Of a stretch of 64,000 bases of DNA, positions 24,422 through 33,594 are shown piece after piece. The first letter of the stretch is position 1. Every line of letters starts with the position of its first letter. Below the pieces are notes generated by a model. It was not told the origin of the DNA, searched no databases, and saw only the letters and a program-made list of their open reading frames with translations. The stretch comes from Novosphingobium sp. PP1Y (GTDB lineage Bacteria > Pseudomonadota > Alphaproteobacteria > Sphingomonadales > Sphingomonadaceae), in contig NC_015580.1 of assembly GCF_000253255.1 (NCBI RefSeq), positions 3,175,001 to 3,239,000 of the forward strand, read 5' to 3'. A program made the position numbers and the translations under genes.

Positions 24422-27400
24422 TCAGGCCGCGCGGCGCAGCCCTTCCGGGCCGCGGCGGGCAGTCAGCGAAATGTTGGAGAGGCCATCGATCGTCGCGAGC
24501 TGCTCGGCAAATTCGCCGTCGAGCGCGAAGTCACGGCCCAGCCGCACTTTCTGCTCACGTCCGTTGCCCAGCTTGAGGTTGGCGATGACCTCGCCCCCGC
24601 CAGGCGATCCGGGACGCATCAGCAGCGCCAATTCCTGCACCGCCTCCACCCGGTCGATGTCGAGCCGCAGCAGCATGCGCGCATCGGCTTTCACTTCGGC
24701 CAGTGGCCGCGCCCCGCGCACCGTGACCCGGGGAGGCTCGTCCGCGCTCGGACTGTCCAGTTCGACGTTGAGCAGGACGCAAGTGCCTTCCTTCGCCCAC
24801 TTCACGAAGTTCTCGACCAGGCTTTCCTCGAAGCACGACGCGGAGAAATTCCCCGACTGGTCCGAGAAGTCGGCCATGACGAAGTCCTTGCCCTTGCGGG
24901 TCTTGCGCTTCTGCACGTTCTCGACAAGCGCAGCCATGACTGCGCCGGATCGTCCGCCGCCGCCCGAGCCGCCGGCGATCAGGCTGGCGTGCGTGCGCGC
25001 ACCATTGGCTGAGGCCACCGCGCGGAACTGCTCGACCGGGTGGGCGGCGAAGTAGAAGCCGAAATTCTCGCGCTCCTTGGCCATCTGGTCCATCCGGCTC
25101 CAGGGTTCGGCATCGACGAGACGCAGCCCCGGCTCGGCGTGATCGTCGCCGCCGAACAGGCCCGCCTGCCCGCTCGAACGGCTGCGCGAGGCTTCATCGG
25201 CAACGGCCAGAAGCAGGTCCGCATTGGCCAGCACCTTCGCACGGTTCGGCTCGAGGCTGTCGAGCGCACCGGCCGCGCCCAGGCTTTCAAGCTGGCGGCG
25301 GTTCATCGATCCGGCCGGAGCGCGCTTGAACAGGTCGTGCAGGCTGACGAACTTGCCGTTCGCCTGACGCTCCCCGACGATCGCGTCCATCGCCTTTTCA
25401 CCGACGTTGCGGATGCCCGCCAAGGCATAGCGCACGGCGTGGCTGTCGTGGGTTTCCTCGACGATGAATTCCGCTTCCGACATGTTGATGTCGGGCGCGG
25501 CCAGTTCGATGCCGTTGCGCCGTGCATCGTCCACGAAGATCGCCAGCTTTTCCGACTGGTGCATGTCGAAGCACATGGCCGCTGCATAGAATTCGTGCGG
25601 GTAATGCGCCTTCAGCCAAGCGGTATGATAAGCGAGCAGCGCGTAGGCGGCTGCGTGCGACTTGTTGAAGCCATAGCCGGCGAACTTGTCGATCAAGTCG
25701 AACAGTTCGTTGGCCTTGGGCTCGTCGATGTCGGATAGTTCCTTGCAGCCGGCCACGAAGCGGGCGCGCTGCTTGTCCATCTCCTCCTTCTTCTTCTTGC
25801 CCATCGCGCGGCGCAGCAAGTCTGCATCGCCGAGCGAATAGCCCGCCAGGATCTGCGCGGCCTGCATGACCTGCTCCTGATAGACGAAGATGCCGTAAGT
25901 TTCGGCGAGGATGCCCTCGAGCTTTTCGTGCGGAAACTCGATCTGCTCCAGCCCGTTCTTGCGGCGGCCGAAGAGCGGGATGTTGTCCATCGGTCCCGGA
26001 CGATACAGTGAGACTAGCGCAATGATGTCGCCGAAGTTGGTCGGCTTCACGGCCGCCAGGGTGCGGCGCATGCCCTCCGATTCCAGCTGGAACACGCCGA
26101 CCGTGTCGCCGCGCTTGAGCAGTTCGTAGACGGCCGGATCGTCCCAGCCGAGGCTCGACAGGTCGATCCTGATCCCCCGCCGTTCGAGCAGGTCGCAGGC
26201 CTTGCGCAGTACCGACAGGGTCTTGAGGCCGAGGAAGTCGAACTTCACGAGCCCGGTATCCTCGACCGATTTCATGTCGAACTGGGTGACCGGCATGTCC
26301 GAACGCGGATCGCGGTAAAGCGGGACCAGCTTTTCCAGCGGGCGGTCGCCGATGACGACGCCCGCCGCGTGGGTCGAGGAATTGCGCGGCAGGCCCTCGA
26401 GCTGCACGGCCAGGTCGACCATGCGGCGCACTTCGGGATCGGTGTCGTATTCGCGGCGGAACTCGGCGACCGGCGGGTCCTTGGTGACGCCGTGTTCCTT
26501 GCGGCCGTTGAGCGCCTCGGTGAGGTTCCACGGGTCGGTCGGATGGTTGGGCACCATCTTGCACAGCGAATCGACGCGGCCGTAGCCCATCTGCAGGATG
26601 CGCCCGCAGTCGCGCAGCACCGCGCGGGCCTTCATCTTGCCGAAGGTAATGATCTGCGCGACGTGGTCGTGGCCGTACTTGCGCTGGACGTAGCGGATCA
26701 CTTCGCCGCGGCGGGTTTCGCAGAAGTCGATATCGAAGTCAGGCATCGAGACGCGTTCCGGGTTGAGGAAGCGTTCGAAAAGCAGGCCCAGCCTGAGCGG
26801 GTCGAGATCGGTAATGGTCAGCGCCCAGGCGACCAGCGAGCCGGCACCCGAACCACGGCCCGGGCCGACCGGAATGCCGTTGTCCTTGGCCCACTTGATG
26901 AAGTCGGCAACGATCAGGAAGTAGCCGGGGAAACCCATGCCGATGATGATCTGCGTCTCGAAATCGAGGCGGTCGGCATAGGCAAGGAAGTCCTCGCTCA
27001 CGCCCTTTTCGCGCAGGGTCTCGTAAGCCGCCTTGCGCTCGTCGCCCTTGAAGGCCAGCGCCTCGTCGAGTTCGTCCTCGCTGACGTCGGGCCAGTAGGG
27101 CAGCAGGCGCCGCGCAAGGCCGCGCCGGGCATCGTCTACCAGCATCCGCGCCTCACCTTCGCGGTCGCCGGCAAGGCTTGGCAGAAGGGGCTTGCGGCGC
27201 GGCGGCGCAAAGGCGCAGCGCTGGGCGACGACCATGGTGTTGGCGATGGCTTCGGGCAGGTCCGCGAAAAGCTCCTGCATGACATCGACCGGCTTGACCC
27301 AGCGCTCGGACGAAGAGCGCGGCCGGTCCGGCGCATCGACCTGCGTGGAGTTGGCGATGCACAGCATGCCATCGTGCGCGGAATGAAAGCTCGCCTCGGA

Positions 27401-28027
27401 ATATTGCGCCGGGTTCGACCCGACCAGCGGAATGTCGCGCTCATAGGCAAGCGCGATCAGGTCTTCCTCGGAGGCATCCTCCTCGGGCTCGCCGGTGCGG
27501 GTAATCTCGATGTAGAGGCGGTCGCCGAACAGGCCCTGCAGGGTATCGCAGTAGCGCTCCGCCGCCTCGGGACGGTCGTCGGCATAAAGCCGCGCCAGCG
27601 CGCCCTCGTTGCCGCCGGTGAGGCAGATCAGGCCATCGGTATGGCCGCGCAGCGATTCCAGTTCCACATGGGGATCGAGTTCCAGCGGCCGGTCGAGGTG
27701 GGCGCGGCTGACGTGGCGGCACAAGTTGAGCCAGCCATCCTCGTTCTGGGCGAACAGCGCCAGCCAGTCGATCGGCAGATCCTGCCCCTGCGCAACCGCC
27801 CCCGGACGGGCGACGGCGAGAAAGGTCCCGACAACGGGCTGCACCCCTGCGTCCATGCAGGCACCGGCGAAAGTCGGGGCGCCATAGAGACCATTGCGGT
27901 CGCAGATGGCGATGGCCGGAAACTTGCGCTCCTTGGCCAGCTTGGCGATCGCCTTGGGGTCGATCGAGCCGTCCAGCATCGTGAAGCTAGAGAAGATGCG
28001 AAGCGGGACGAAAGGCGAGAACGGCAT
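24422..28027 (-). CDS. dnaE: DNA polymerase III alpha subunit
   Basis: The replicative polymerase subunit, 1201 residues. Order: PHP domain (1-270), palm with catalytic 'MPDFDIDF' and 'GPGRGSGAGSLVAW', thumb/fingers ('SSTHAAGVVIGD', 'KFDFLGLKTLSVL', 'GYGFNKSHAAAYALLAY'), HhH, OB-fold and C-terminal tau-binding region. This is the DnaE1 type, not the error-prone ImuC. Odd: the PHP metal ligands are degenerate. The usual HLHVHS-like start is 'PLRIFS', and the 'NDVHF' motif reads 'NPAQY', so intrinsic PHP exonuclease is unlikely and proofreading should rely on DnaQ. It is downstream of glutathione peroxidase with a 136-base gap. Confidence 0.97.
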   Translation of the reverse strand: MPFSPFVPLRIFSSFTMLDGSIDPKAIAKLAKERKFPAIAICDRNGLYGAPTFAGACMDAGVQPVVGTFLAVARPGAVAQGQDLPIDWLALFAQNEDGWLNLCRHVSRAHLDRPLELDPHVELESLRGHTDGLICLTGGNEGALARLYADDRPEAAERYCDTLQGLFGDRLYIEITRTGEPEEDASEEDLIALAYERDIPLVGSNPAQYSEASFHSAHDGMLCIANSTQVDAPDRPRSSSERWVKPVDVMQELFADLPEAIANTMVVAQRCAFAPPRRKPLLPSLAGDREGEARMLVDDARRGLARRLLPYWPDVSEDELDEALAFKGDERKAAYETLREKGVSEDFLAYADRLDFETQIIIGMGFPGYFLIVADFIKWAKDNGIPVGPGRGSGAGSLVAWALTITDLDPLRLGLLFERFLNPERVSMPDFDIDFCETRRGEVIRYVQRKYGHDHVAQIITFGKMKARAVLRDCGRILQMGYGRVDSLCKMVPNHPTDPWNLTEALNGRKEHGVTKDPPVAEFRREYDTDPEVRRMVDLAVQLEGLPRNSSTHAAGVVIGDRPLEKLVPLYRDPRSDMPVTQFDMKSVEDTGLVKFDFLGLKTLSVLRKACDLLERRGIRIDLSSLGWDDPAVYELLKRGDTVGVFQLESEGMRRTLAAVKPTNFGDIIALVSLYRPGPMDNIPLFGRRKNGLEQIEFPHEKLEGILAETYGIFVYQEQVMQAAQILAGYSLGDADLLRRAMGKKKKEEMDKQRARFVAGCKELSDIDEPKANELFDLIDKFAGYGFNKSHAAAYALLAYHTAWLKAHYPHEFYAAAMCFDMHQSEKLAIFVDDARRNGIELAAPDINMSEAEFIVEETHDSHAVRYALAGIRNVGEKAMDAIVGERQANGKFVSLHDLFKRAPAGSMNRRQLESLGAAGALDSLEPNRAKVLANADLLLAVADEASRSRSSGQAGLFGGDDHAEPGLRLVDAEPWSRMDQMAKERENFGFYFAAHPVEQFRAVASANGARTHASLIAGGSGGGGRSGAVMAALVENVQKRKTRKGKDFVMADFSDQSGNFSASCFEESLVENFVKWAKEGTCVLLNVELDSPSADEPPRVTVRGARPLAEVKADARMLLRLDIDRVEAVQELALLMRPGSPGGGEVIANLKLGNGREQKVRLGRDFALDGEFAEQLATIDGLSNISLTARRGPEGLRRAA

Positions 28028-28042
28028 GATGGGAATTTAGGC

Positions 28043-28060
28043 ATCGCGCGCCCGCGCGAT
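28043..28060. repeat. Perfect GC-rich inverted repeat upstream of dnaE
   Basis: ATCGCGCG-CC-CGCGCGAT, 16 bases before the dnaE start on the minus strand. It would form a stable hairpin in the dnaE 5' leader or at the end of the upstream transcript. There is no T tract. Confidence 0.5.
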
Positions 28061-28163
28061 CAAGGCCGCGCTGGCGACAAAGCGGGGGATAGCGCGCATT
28101 GCCGCGGCGCAAATTGCCGGCCTTGCCCCGTCCCCGCGCAATCGCGAAAGGGCCCCTGCCGGA

Positions 28164-28643
28164 TCAGAGCAGCGCTTCGATGTCCTTCGCAAGGCCCTCG
28201 GGCTTGTCGGTCGGACCATAGCGACGCACGACCTTGCCTTCGCGGTCGATCAGGAACTTGGTGAAGTTCCACTTGATCTTCTTCGTGCCCAGCACGCCGG
28301 GCGCTTCGGCCTTGAGCCAGTCGAACAGCGGATCTGCGCCCGGGCCATTGACTTCGATCTTGCCCATAAGCGGAAACGAGAGACCGAAATTGACCTCGCA
28401 GAATTCGGCGATCTCATCGGCCGAACCCGGTTCCTGGCCGCCGAACTGGTTGCAGGGAAAGGCGATCACTTCGAACCCGCGGTCGCGGTACTTCTGCCAG
28501 AGCGCCTCAAGACCCTTGTACTGCGGGGTGAAGCCGCACTTGCTTGCCGTGTTGACCACCAGCAGGACCTTGCCCGCCTTGTCGGCAAGGGCCAGCTTGT
28601 CACCATTGGGAAGCGTCGCATTGAAATCGGCGATAGTCTTCAA
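28164..28643 (-). CDS. Glutathione peroxidase (thioredoxin-fold, Cys type)
   Basis: Reduces hydroperoxides using thiol reductants in the cytosol. It has 159 residues with the chosen start, the usual length. The peroxidatic Cys lies in 'NTASKCGFTPQYKGLE', the Gln in 'EVIAFPCNQFGGQEPGS', and the Trp in 'IKWNFTKFLID', so the Cys-Gln-Trp triad is complete. It is a cysteine, not a selenocysteine, enzyme. No ATG is in frame: the TTG at 28643 (after GAGGTG, 6 bases) gives the standard N-terminus 'TIADFNATL'; a TTG at 28676 also has a GAGG and cannot be excluded. Confidence 0.88.
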   Translation of the reverse strand: MKTIADFNATLPNGDKLALADKAGKVLLVVNTASKCGFTPQYKGLEALWQKYRDRGFEVIAFPCNQFGGQEPGSADEIAEFCEVNFGLSFPLMGKIEVNGPGADPLFDWLKAEAPGVLGTKKIKWNFTKFLIDREGKVVRRYGPTDKPEGLAKDIEALL

Positions 28644-28712
28644 GGTCGGCACCTCGTTGTCTGAAATCGCTTTCAAGGAAGAAACCTCGCAGGCGCACGC
28701 GCAGGCCCCAGC

Positions 28713-28741
28713 GAGACCGACCGGCAATGCGGGTCGGTCTC
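28713..28741. terminator. Inverted repeat upstream of glutathione peroxidase
   Basis: A 10-bp perfect stem (GAGACCGACC / GGTCGGTCTC) with a 9-base loop, 16 bases after the stop of the preceding small gene on the minus strand. It lacks a T tract, so it may be a weak terminator or a leader hairpin. Confidence 0.45.
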
Positions 28742-28756
28742 ACCGTGCAACCTGCG

Positions 28757-29041
28757 TCAGTCCGGGGTCTTGGGAAAGTCCGCGCGGCGGAAAAGCGCGC
28801 GAATCTCACCGATGGAAAGACGGTGATCGCCTTCCTTCTGGATCGCGTATTCCCTCTGCTTTTCTTCGGGCAGGTCCATGACGAAGTCGATCAATTGGGC
28901 CACGGTGCCGCGACGGATCGTCTTGAACCGGTGGAACAGACCGCCCCCATCGGCGCACTTGTGCAGTTCCGCCGAATCGTTCCAGCCGAAACCGCGCGGC
29001 GCCTCCGGTTCACCCTGGATCGTGGAGGGAGAGTCGCTCAT
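28757..29041 (-). CDS. Small conserved hypothetical protein
   Basis: A 94-residue soluble, charged protein with no signal peptide. It has 'GFGWNDSAELHKCADGGGLFHRFKTIRRG', then a helical 'TVAQLIDFVMDLPEEKQREYAI' and a C-terminal 'SIGEIRALFRRADFP'. No family I can name. AAAGGA sits 8-13 bases before the ATG at 29041. An upstream in-frame ATG would add 22 residues but has no better ribosome site. It is 116 bases downstream of lolD on the same strand and upstream of glutathione peroxidase. Confidence 0.65.
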   Translation of the reverse strand: MSDSPSTIQGEPEAPRGFGWNDSAELHKCADGGGLFHRFKTIRRGTVAQLIDFVMDLPEEKQREYAIQKEGDHRLSIGEIRALFRRADFPKTPD

Positions 29042-29157
29042 CTGCGTGGTCCTTTCGTATTCCCTGTGGTTTTCTTTCAACTTGGGCATTTGCCGCAGCG
29101 AAATCAACGTGGATCCTCACGGCGTCCTGCAATGATGCAGGCCAAGTCGGTGTGTCG

Positions 29158-29877
29158 CTATTGCAGCACGCCGTCGTGCAGACGCACGACTCGGTCCATG
29201 CCCAGCGCCAGCCGCTCATTATGCGTGGCGACCAAGGCGGCGCTGCCCTGCCCGCGCACGAGACGCAGGAACTGGTCGAAGACCTTGTCGGCCGTCGCCT
29301 CGTCAAGATTGCCGGTGGGTTCGTCGGCCAGCACCAGCCGCGGCCGGTTGGCCAGCGCGCGGGCCACTGCGACGCGTTGCTGTTCGCCGCCCGAGAGCTT
29401 GCTCGGGCGATGCTCGAGGCGTTGACCAAGGCCAAGTGCGCCCAGCAGCTCGCGCGCGCGCTCTTCGCATTCCTCGCGCGGCTTGCCGGTGATCAATTGC
29501 GGCAGCACGACGTTCTCGATCGCGTTGAAGTCGGGCAGCAGGTGGTGGAACTGATAGACGAAGCCGATGTGATCGCGGCGCACCCAGGCGCGTTCGTCCT
29601 TGCCCAGTTTCGAGGCATTGATCCCGGCAATCTCGATATGGCCGCCGAAGCCGCCTTCAAGCAGGCCTATGGCCTGCAGCATCGTCGACTTGCCCGAGCC
29701 CGACGGGCCCAGCAGCGCCACGATCTCGCCGGGGCGGATCACAAGGTCGACGCCGCGCAGCACGTCGATAGTGACGCCGCCCTGCTCGAAGCTGCGCGTC
29801 AGCTTCTCGATACGCACGACCGGAACGCCGCGCTCGGCGCCGACGTGCGGTTCCTTGACATTCACGGGTTCACTCAT
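29158..29877 (-). CDS. lolD: Lipoprotein-release ABC transporter, ATPase subunit
   Basis: ATPase of LolCDE, which extracts outer-membrane lipoproteins from the inner membrane and passes them to LolA. It is 239 residues. Walker A 'GPSGSGKST', the LolD-type 'GFVYQFHHLLPDFNAIENV' stretch, ABC signature 'LSGGEQQRVAVARAL', Walker B 'LVLADEPTGNLD' and the His-switch 'VATHNERLA' are all present. Its start at 29877 overlaps the lolC stop by 8 bases, indicating coupled translation. A longer frame start at 29937 lies inside lolC and is rejected. Confidence 0.94.
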   Translation of the reverse strand: MSEPVNVKEPHVGAERGVPVVRIEKLTRSFEQGGVTIDVLRGVDLVIRPGEIVALLGPSGSGKSTMLQAIGLLEGGFGGHIEIAGINASKLGKDERAWVRRDHIGFVYQFHHLLPDFNAIENVVLPQLITGKPREECEERARELLGALGLGQRLEHRPSKLSGGEQQRVAVARALANRPRLVLADEPTGNLDEATADKVFDQFLRLVRGQGSAALVATHNERLALGMDRVVRLHDGVLQ

Positions 29878-31111
29878 AGCGCAGCACCTGCACGGGATCG
29901 GTGCTCGCCGCCTTGAAGGCCGGGTAGAGCGTGGCAAGGAAACTGAAGGCGAGCGCCATCAGGCAGATAACGGCGATCTCCACCGGATCGGAGCGGGCCG
30001 GCAATTCGGTCAGGAAGCGGATCGAAGGGTCCCACAGGTTCTGTCCGGTGACGATTTCCACGAGATGGACGATCGGCTGGCGGAAATAGAGGAACACGAA
30101 GCCCAGGATAACGCCCGCCACCGTGCCGAGCGCACCGATGCAGAAGCCCGTGGTGACGAAGACCTTGAGCAGCGATTTTCGCGTCGCCCCCATCGTGCGC
30201 AGGATCGCTATGTCGCGCGTCTTGGCGCGCACCAGCATGATCAGCGACGAGAGAATGTTGAACACCGCGACCAGCACGATGATCGAGAGCACGACGAACA
30301 TCGCCACGCGCTCCACCGCCAGCGCCTCGAACAGCGAGGCATTGATCGTCTTCCAGTCGGTGACGATGGCCTGCCCGGCCAGCTTGCGCTCAAGCGGGGC
30401 AAGGATCTGGTCGACACGGTCGGGATCGGTCGTGGTCACTTCGATCATGCCGATCGAATCGCCGGTCAGCAGCAGCGTCTGCGCATCCTTCATCGGCATC
30501 ACCACAAAGGCCTTGTCGTAGTCGTAGACGCCGATCTCGAAGATCGCGGCGACGCGATAGGCGATCTGGCGCGGCACGGTGCCGAAGGGGGTCGAGCGGC
30601 CTTGCGGATTGATCACGGTGATCATGTCGCCCACTTGCGCGCCCAGGTTCTGGGCGAGCTGGGAGCCGATCGCCACGTTGTTGCTGCCGGGCTCGAGTTG
30701 ACCGAGACTGCCGGCCTTCACCTTGTCGCGAAGCCGGGCGATGTCCTGGTCGGTATTGCCGCGCACGAGGATCGCCTCGACCCGCCCGTTGAAGCTGGCC
30801 AGCAGCGGCTGCTCGATCAGCGGCGTGGCGCGGGTGACGCCGGGCGTCTTGCGCACGTCCTCAAGAACGTTCTGCCAGTTGTCGAGCCTGCCGCCATAGG
30901 CCTGGATGATGGCGTGGCCATTGAGGCCGACGATCTTGTCGAACAGCTCTGCGCGAAAGCCGTTCATGACGCTCATGACGATCACCAGCGCCGCCACACC
31001 GAGCATCACCGCGGCAAGGCTGATGCCCGCGACGAGCGCAATGAAACGCTCGCCCTTGCCGGGCAACATATAACGTTTGGCGATAGTCCATTCGAAGGTG
31101 GAAAGGATCAA
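29870..31111 (-). CDS. lolC: Lipoprotein-release ABC transporter, permease subunit (LolC/LolE)
   Basis: Inner-membrane permease of the lipoprotein-release machine, 413 residues. One N-terminal transmembrane helix ('IALVAGISLAAVMLGVAALVIVMSVMNGF'-like region, 23-50) is followed by a large periplasmic MacB-type domain (about 50-260). Three C-terminal helices follow, with the FtsX-type coupling stretch 'RAKTRDIAILRTMGATRKS'. Alphaproteobacteria often have a single LolC/E-like gene with lolD, as here; the partner would then be a homodimer. It is transcribed with lolD. The region upstream to purF (295 bases) is a divergent control region. Confidence 0.93.
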   Translation of the reverse strand: MILSTFEWTIAKRYMLPGKGERFIALVAGISLAAVMLGVAALVIVMSVMNGFRAELFDKIVGLNGHAIIQAYGGRLDNWQNVLEDVRKTPGVTRATPLIEQPLLASFNGRVEAILVRGNTDQDIARLRDKVKAGSLGQLEPGSNNVAIGSQLAQNLGAQVGDMITVINPQGRSTPFGTVPRQIAYRVAAIFEIGVYDYDKAFVVMPMKDAQTLLLTGDSIGMIEVTTTDPDRVDQILAPLERKLAGQAIVTDWKTINASLFEALAVERVAMFVVLSIIVLVAVFNILSSLIMLVRAKTRDIAILRTMGATRKSLLKVFVTTGFCIGALGTVAGVILGFVFLYFRQPIVHLVEIVTGQNLWDPSIRFLTELPARSDPVEIAVICLMALAFSFLATLYPAFKAASTDPVQVLRYE

Positions 31112-31406
31112 GCGACGGGTCCGTCTGTGATCGGGTCAATGCGCAGCTGGCATTAAGGACATGAACAAAGGCTTGCAAGCCACGGGCGAACTTGGCCGGG
31201 GACGCGTGACGACACCGGGTTTGTGCCCAACCGACAAGCCCGCTATGGGTTCCCTCGACGAGCGGGTCGCAACGCTGTCATGACCCGGTCACGAAGCGCG
31301 CGCAGGAGGCAAAGCTGCACAAGCCTTTCCCACACCCCTTGCAATTGCGGGCGAACCCCGCCAAATGCGCCGCAGACATTGACGCGCCAGCGGGCCGGAC
31401 GACTCC
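31112..31406. other. Divergent intergenic region lolC/purF
   Basis: 295 bases without a supportable gene. It contains a perfect 12-bp palindrome GGCTTGCAAGCC (31170-31181). I saw no riboswitch fold, PurR-like box or confident -35/-10 pair. Confidence 0.4.
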
Positions 31407-32855
31407 ATGAACCTAACTCACCCCTTTCGAGACGCCGACGGGGACAAGCTGCGCGAAGAGTGCGGCGTTTTCGGCGTGATCGGTGCCAAGGATGCGGCAA
31501 ATGTTGCCGCAGCCGGGCTCCATTCCCTGCAGCACCGCGGCCAGGAGGCCGTGGGCATCACCAGTTTCAGCGGGACGGAGTTCCACTCCCACCGCGGCCT
31601 TGGCCATGTCGCCCAGGTCTTCTCGCAGAAGGAACTGGACACGCTGCCCGGCACGATGGCCTCCGGCCATGTGCGCTATTCGACGACCGGCGGATCGGGC
31701 CTGCGCAACGTGCAGCCTCTCTTCGCCGACCTCGCCGCTGGCGGTTTCTCCATCGCCCATAACGGCAACATCTCCAACGCGATGACGCTCAAGCGCGATC
31801 TCGTGTCGAAGGGTTCGATCTTCCAGTCGACTTCCGACACCGAGGTGATCATCCACCTCGTCGCGACCAGCCGCTATCCCACCCTGCTCGACCGCTTCAT
31901 CGATGCGCTGCGCATGGTCGAGGGCGCCTATTCGCTGATCTGCATGACTTCCGAGGGCATGATCGCCTGCCGCGACCCGCTGGGCATCCGCCCGCTGGTC
32001 ATGGGCCGCCTCGGCGATGCCACAGTGTTCGCCTCGGAAACCGTCGCGCTCGACGTGATCGGTGCGGAATTCACCCGCGCAGTCGAACCCGGTGAGCTGG
32101 TCCAGGTCGACCACAAGGGCACGATTTCCAGCCACCGTCCCTTCGGCAGCCCTGCCCCGCGCCCCTGCATCTTCGAACACGTCTACTTCAGCCGCCCCGA
32201 TTCGGTGATGGACGGCCGCTCGGTCTACGGCGTGCGCAAGCAGATCGGCGTCGAACTGGCCAAGGAAGCGCCGGCGCCTGCCGACATCGTTATCCCGGTG
32301 CCCGACAGCGGCGTCCCCGCCGCGATCGGCTACGCACAGGAATCGGGCATTCCCTTCGAGCTGGGTATCATCCGTTCGCACTATGTCGGACGCACCTTCA
32401 TCCAGCCGGGTGACGCTGCCCGCCATGCCGACGTGAAGCGCAAGCACAATGCCAACCGCGCCCTCGTGGAAGGCAAGCGGATCATCCTGATCGACGATTC
32501 GATCGTGCGCGGCACCACCTCGCTCAAGATCGTCGAGATGATGCGCGATGCCGGCGCTGCCGAAGTGCACATGCGCATCGCCAGCCCGCCGACCAGCCAC
32601 TCGTGCTTTTACGGCGTCGACACGCCGGAGCGTTCGAAACTGCTCGCCGCCAAGATGGACATTCAGGCCATGGCCGAGTTCATCAAGGCCGACAGTCTCG
32701 CCTTTGTCTCCATCGACGGCCTCTACCGTGCCGTGGGCGAAGCGAAGCGCAACAAGAAGTGCCCGCAGTTCTGCGATGCCTGCTTCTCGGGCGAATATCC
32801 GACCAAGCTGACCGACTTCACCGAACTTCGTCCGCAACAGCTCACGGCCGCGTGA
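31407..32855 (+). CDS. purF: Amidophosphoribosyltransferase
   Basis: First committed step of purine synthesis: PRPP plus glutamine gives phosphoribosylamine. It is 482 residues. An 18-residue propeptide precedes the catalytic Cys19 in 'EECGVFGVIG', the N-terminal nucleophile exposed after cleavage; 'HSLQHRGQEAVGI' and 'GHVRYSTTG' follow in the glutaminase domain. The PRPP loop 'IILIDDSIVRGTT' and the cysteines of a B. subtilis-type Fe-S cluster ('KKCPQFCDACFSG' with upstream Cys) are in the C-terminal half. An SDR gene starts 7 bases after the stop, likely in one operon. Confidence 0.97.
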   Translation: MNLTHPFRDADGDKLREECGVFGVIGAKDAANVAAAGLHSLQHRGQEAVGITSFSGTEFHSHRGLGHVAQVFSQKELDTLPGTMASGHVRYSTTGGSGLRNVQPLFADLAAGGFSIAHNGNISNAMTLKRDLVSKGSIFQSTSDTEVIIHLVATSRYPTLLDRFIDALRMVEGAYSLICMTSEGMIACRDPLGIRPLVMGRLGDATVFASETVALDVIGAEFTRAVEPGELVQVDHKGTISSHRPFGSPAPRPCIFEHVYFSRPDSVMDGRSVYGVRKQIGVELAKEAPAPADIVIPVPDSGVPAAIGYAQESGIPFELGIIRSHYVGRTFIQPGDAARHADVKRKHNANRALVEGKRIILIDDSIVRGTTSLKIVEMMRDAGAAEVHMRIASPPTSHSCFYGVDTPERSKLLAAKMDIQAMAEFIKADSLAFVSIDGLYRAVGEAKRNKKCPQFCDACFSGEYPTKLTDFTELRPQQLTAA

Positions 32856-32862
32856 CGAAACG

Positions 32863-33594
32863 ATGAGCGACACGGGAAGCGACAAGCCGTTCGAGGGCCA
32901 GATTGCGCTCGTCACCGGTGCCAGCCGCGGCATCGGCGCCGCAACCGCGCAGGCGCTGGCTGCTGCGGGCGCGCATGTCGTGCTCACTGCGCGCGACACC
33001 AAGGCGCTCGAAGGCGTCGAGCAAGCGATCTTCGAGGCTGGCGGTTCGGCCACGATCGCCCCTGTCGACCTTGTCGAGCCCGACGGAATCGCACGCCTCG
33101 CCACGGCAGTCTCGCAGCGGTGGGGCAAGCTCGACATCCTCGTCGTCAATGCTGCGATCCTGCCGGAGCTGACTTCGGTGGCGGACATCGACCAGAAGGC
33201 CTTCAACAAGGCCCTGACGACCAATGTACTGGCGACCCAGGCGCTGATCGCCAATTTCGACCCGCTCCTGCGCAAGAGCGCCGATGCCCGGGTGATCGGC
33301 ATGACCACCACGGTCGCAGGCCAGCCGCGCGCGTTCTGGGGCGCCTATGGCGCGACCAAGGCAGCCTTCGAAGTCCTGCTGGACTGCTACGGCCAGGAAA
33401 CCGCCAAACTCTCGAAGATCCGCGTCGCCATCGTCAATCCCGGCGCCACTCGCACCGCAATGCGGGCCCGCGCCTATCCCGGCGAAGCGCCCGCTTCGGT
33501 CAAACCGCCCGAAGTGGTGGCCGACCGCATGGTTGCGCTGCTGGGTGAACCGTTCCCTACGGGACATCGCGAGACCGTTAACCAGCCGGCTTAA
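32863..33594 (+). CDS. Short-chain dehydrogenase/reductase
   Basis: A 243-residue NAD(P)-dependent oxidoreductase. The nucleotide loop is 'TGASRGIG' near residue 19, 'NAAI' the stabilising NNAG-like motif, and the catalytic pair 'YGATK' is present. The serine of the usual Ser-Tyr-Lys triad is replaced by Thr in 'GMTTTVAGQP', which is tolerated in some members. Substrate is unknown. It follows purF by 7 bases, an arrangement suggesting cotranscription without metabolic logic. Its stop codon lies inside a CtrA-type box controlling the next gene. Confidence 0.85.
   Translation: MSDTGSDKPFEGQIALVTGASRGIGAATAQALAAAGAHVVLTARDTKALEGVEQAIFEAGGSATIAPVDLVEPDGIARLATAVSQRWGKLDILVVNAAILPELTSVADIDQKAFNKALTTNVLATQALIANFDPLLRKSADARVIGMTTTVAGQPRAFWGAYGATKAAFEVLLDCYGQETAKLSKIRVAIVNPGATRTAMRARAYPGEAPASVKPPEVVADRMVALLGEPFPTGHRETVNQPA

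Noticed and set aside
26369..28264. A 631-codon open frame antisense to dnaE
   Set aside because: Low-complexity shadow of a conserved polymerase gene. Composition is typical of reverse frames in high-GC DNA.
31170..31181. Perfect palindrome GGCTTGCAAGCC before purF considered as a purine operator
   Set aside because: It does not match a known PurR or other purine-regulator site that I can name, and a 12-bp palindrome of this kind can occur by chance.
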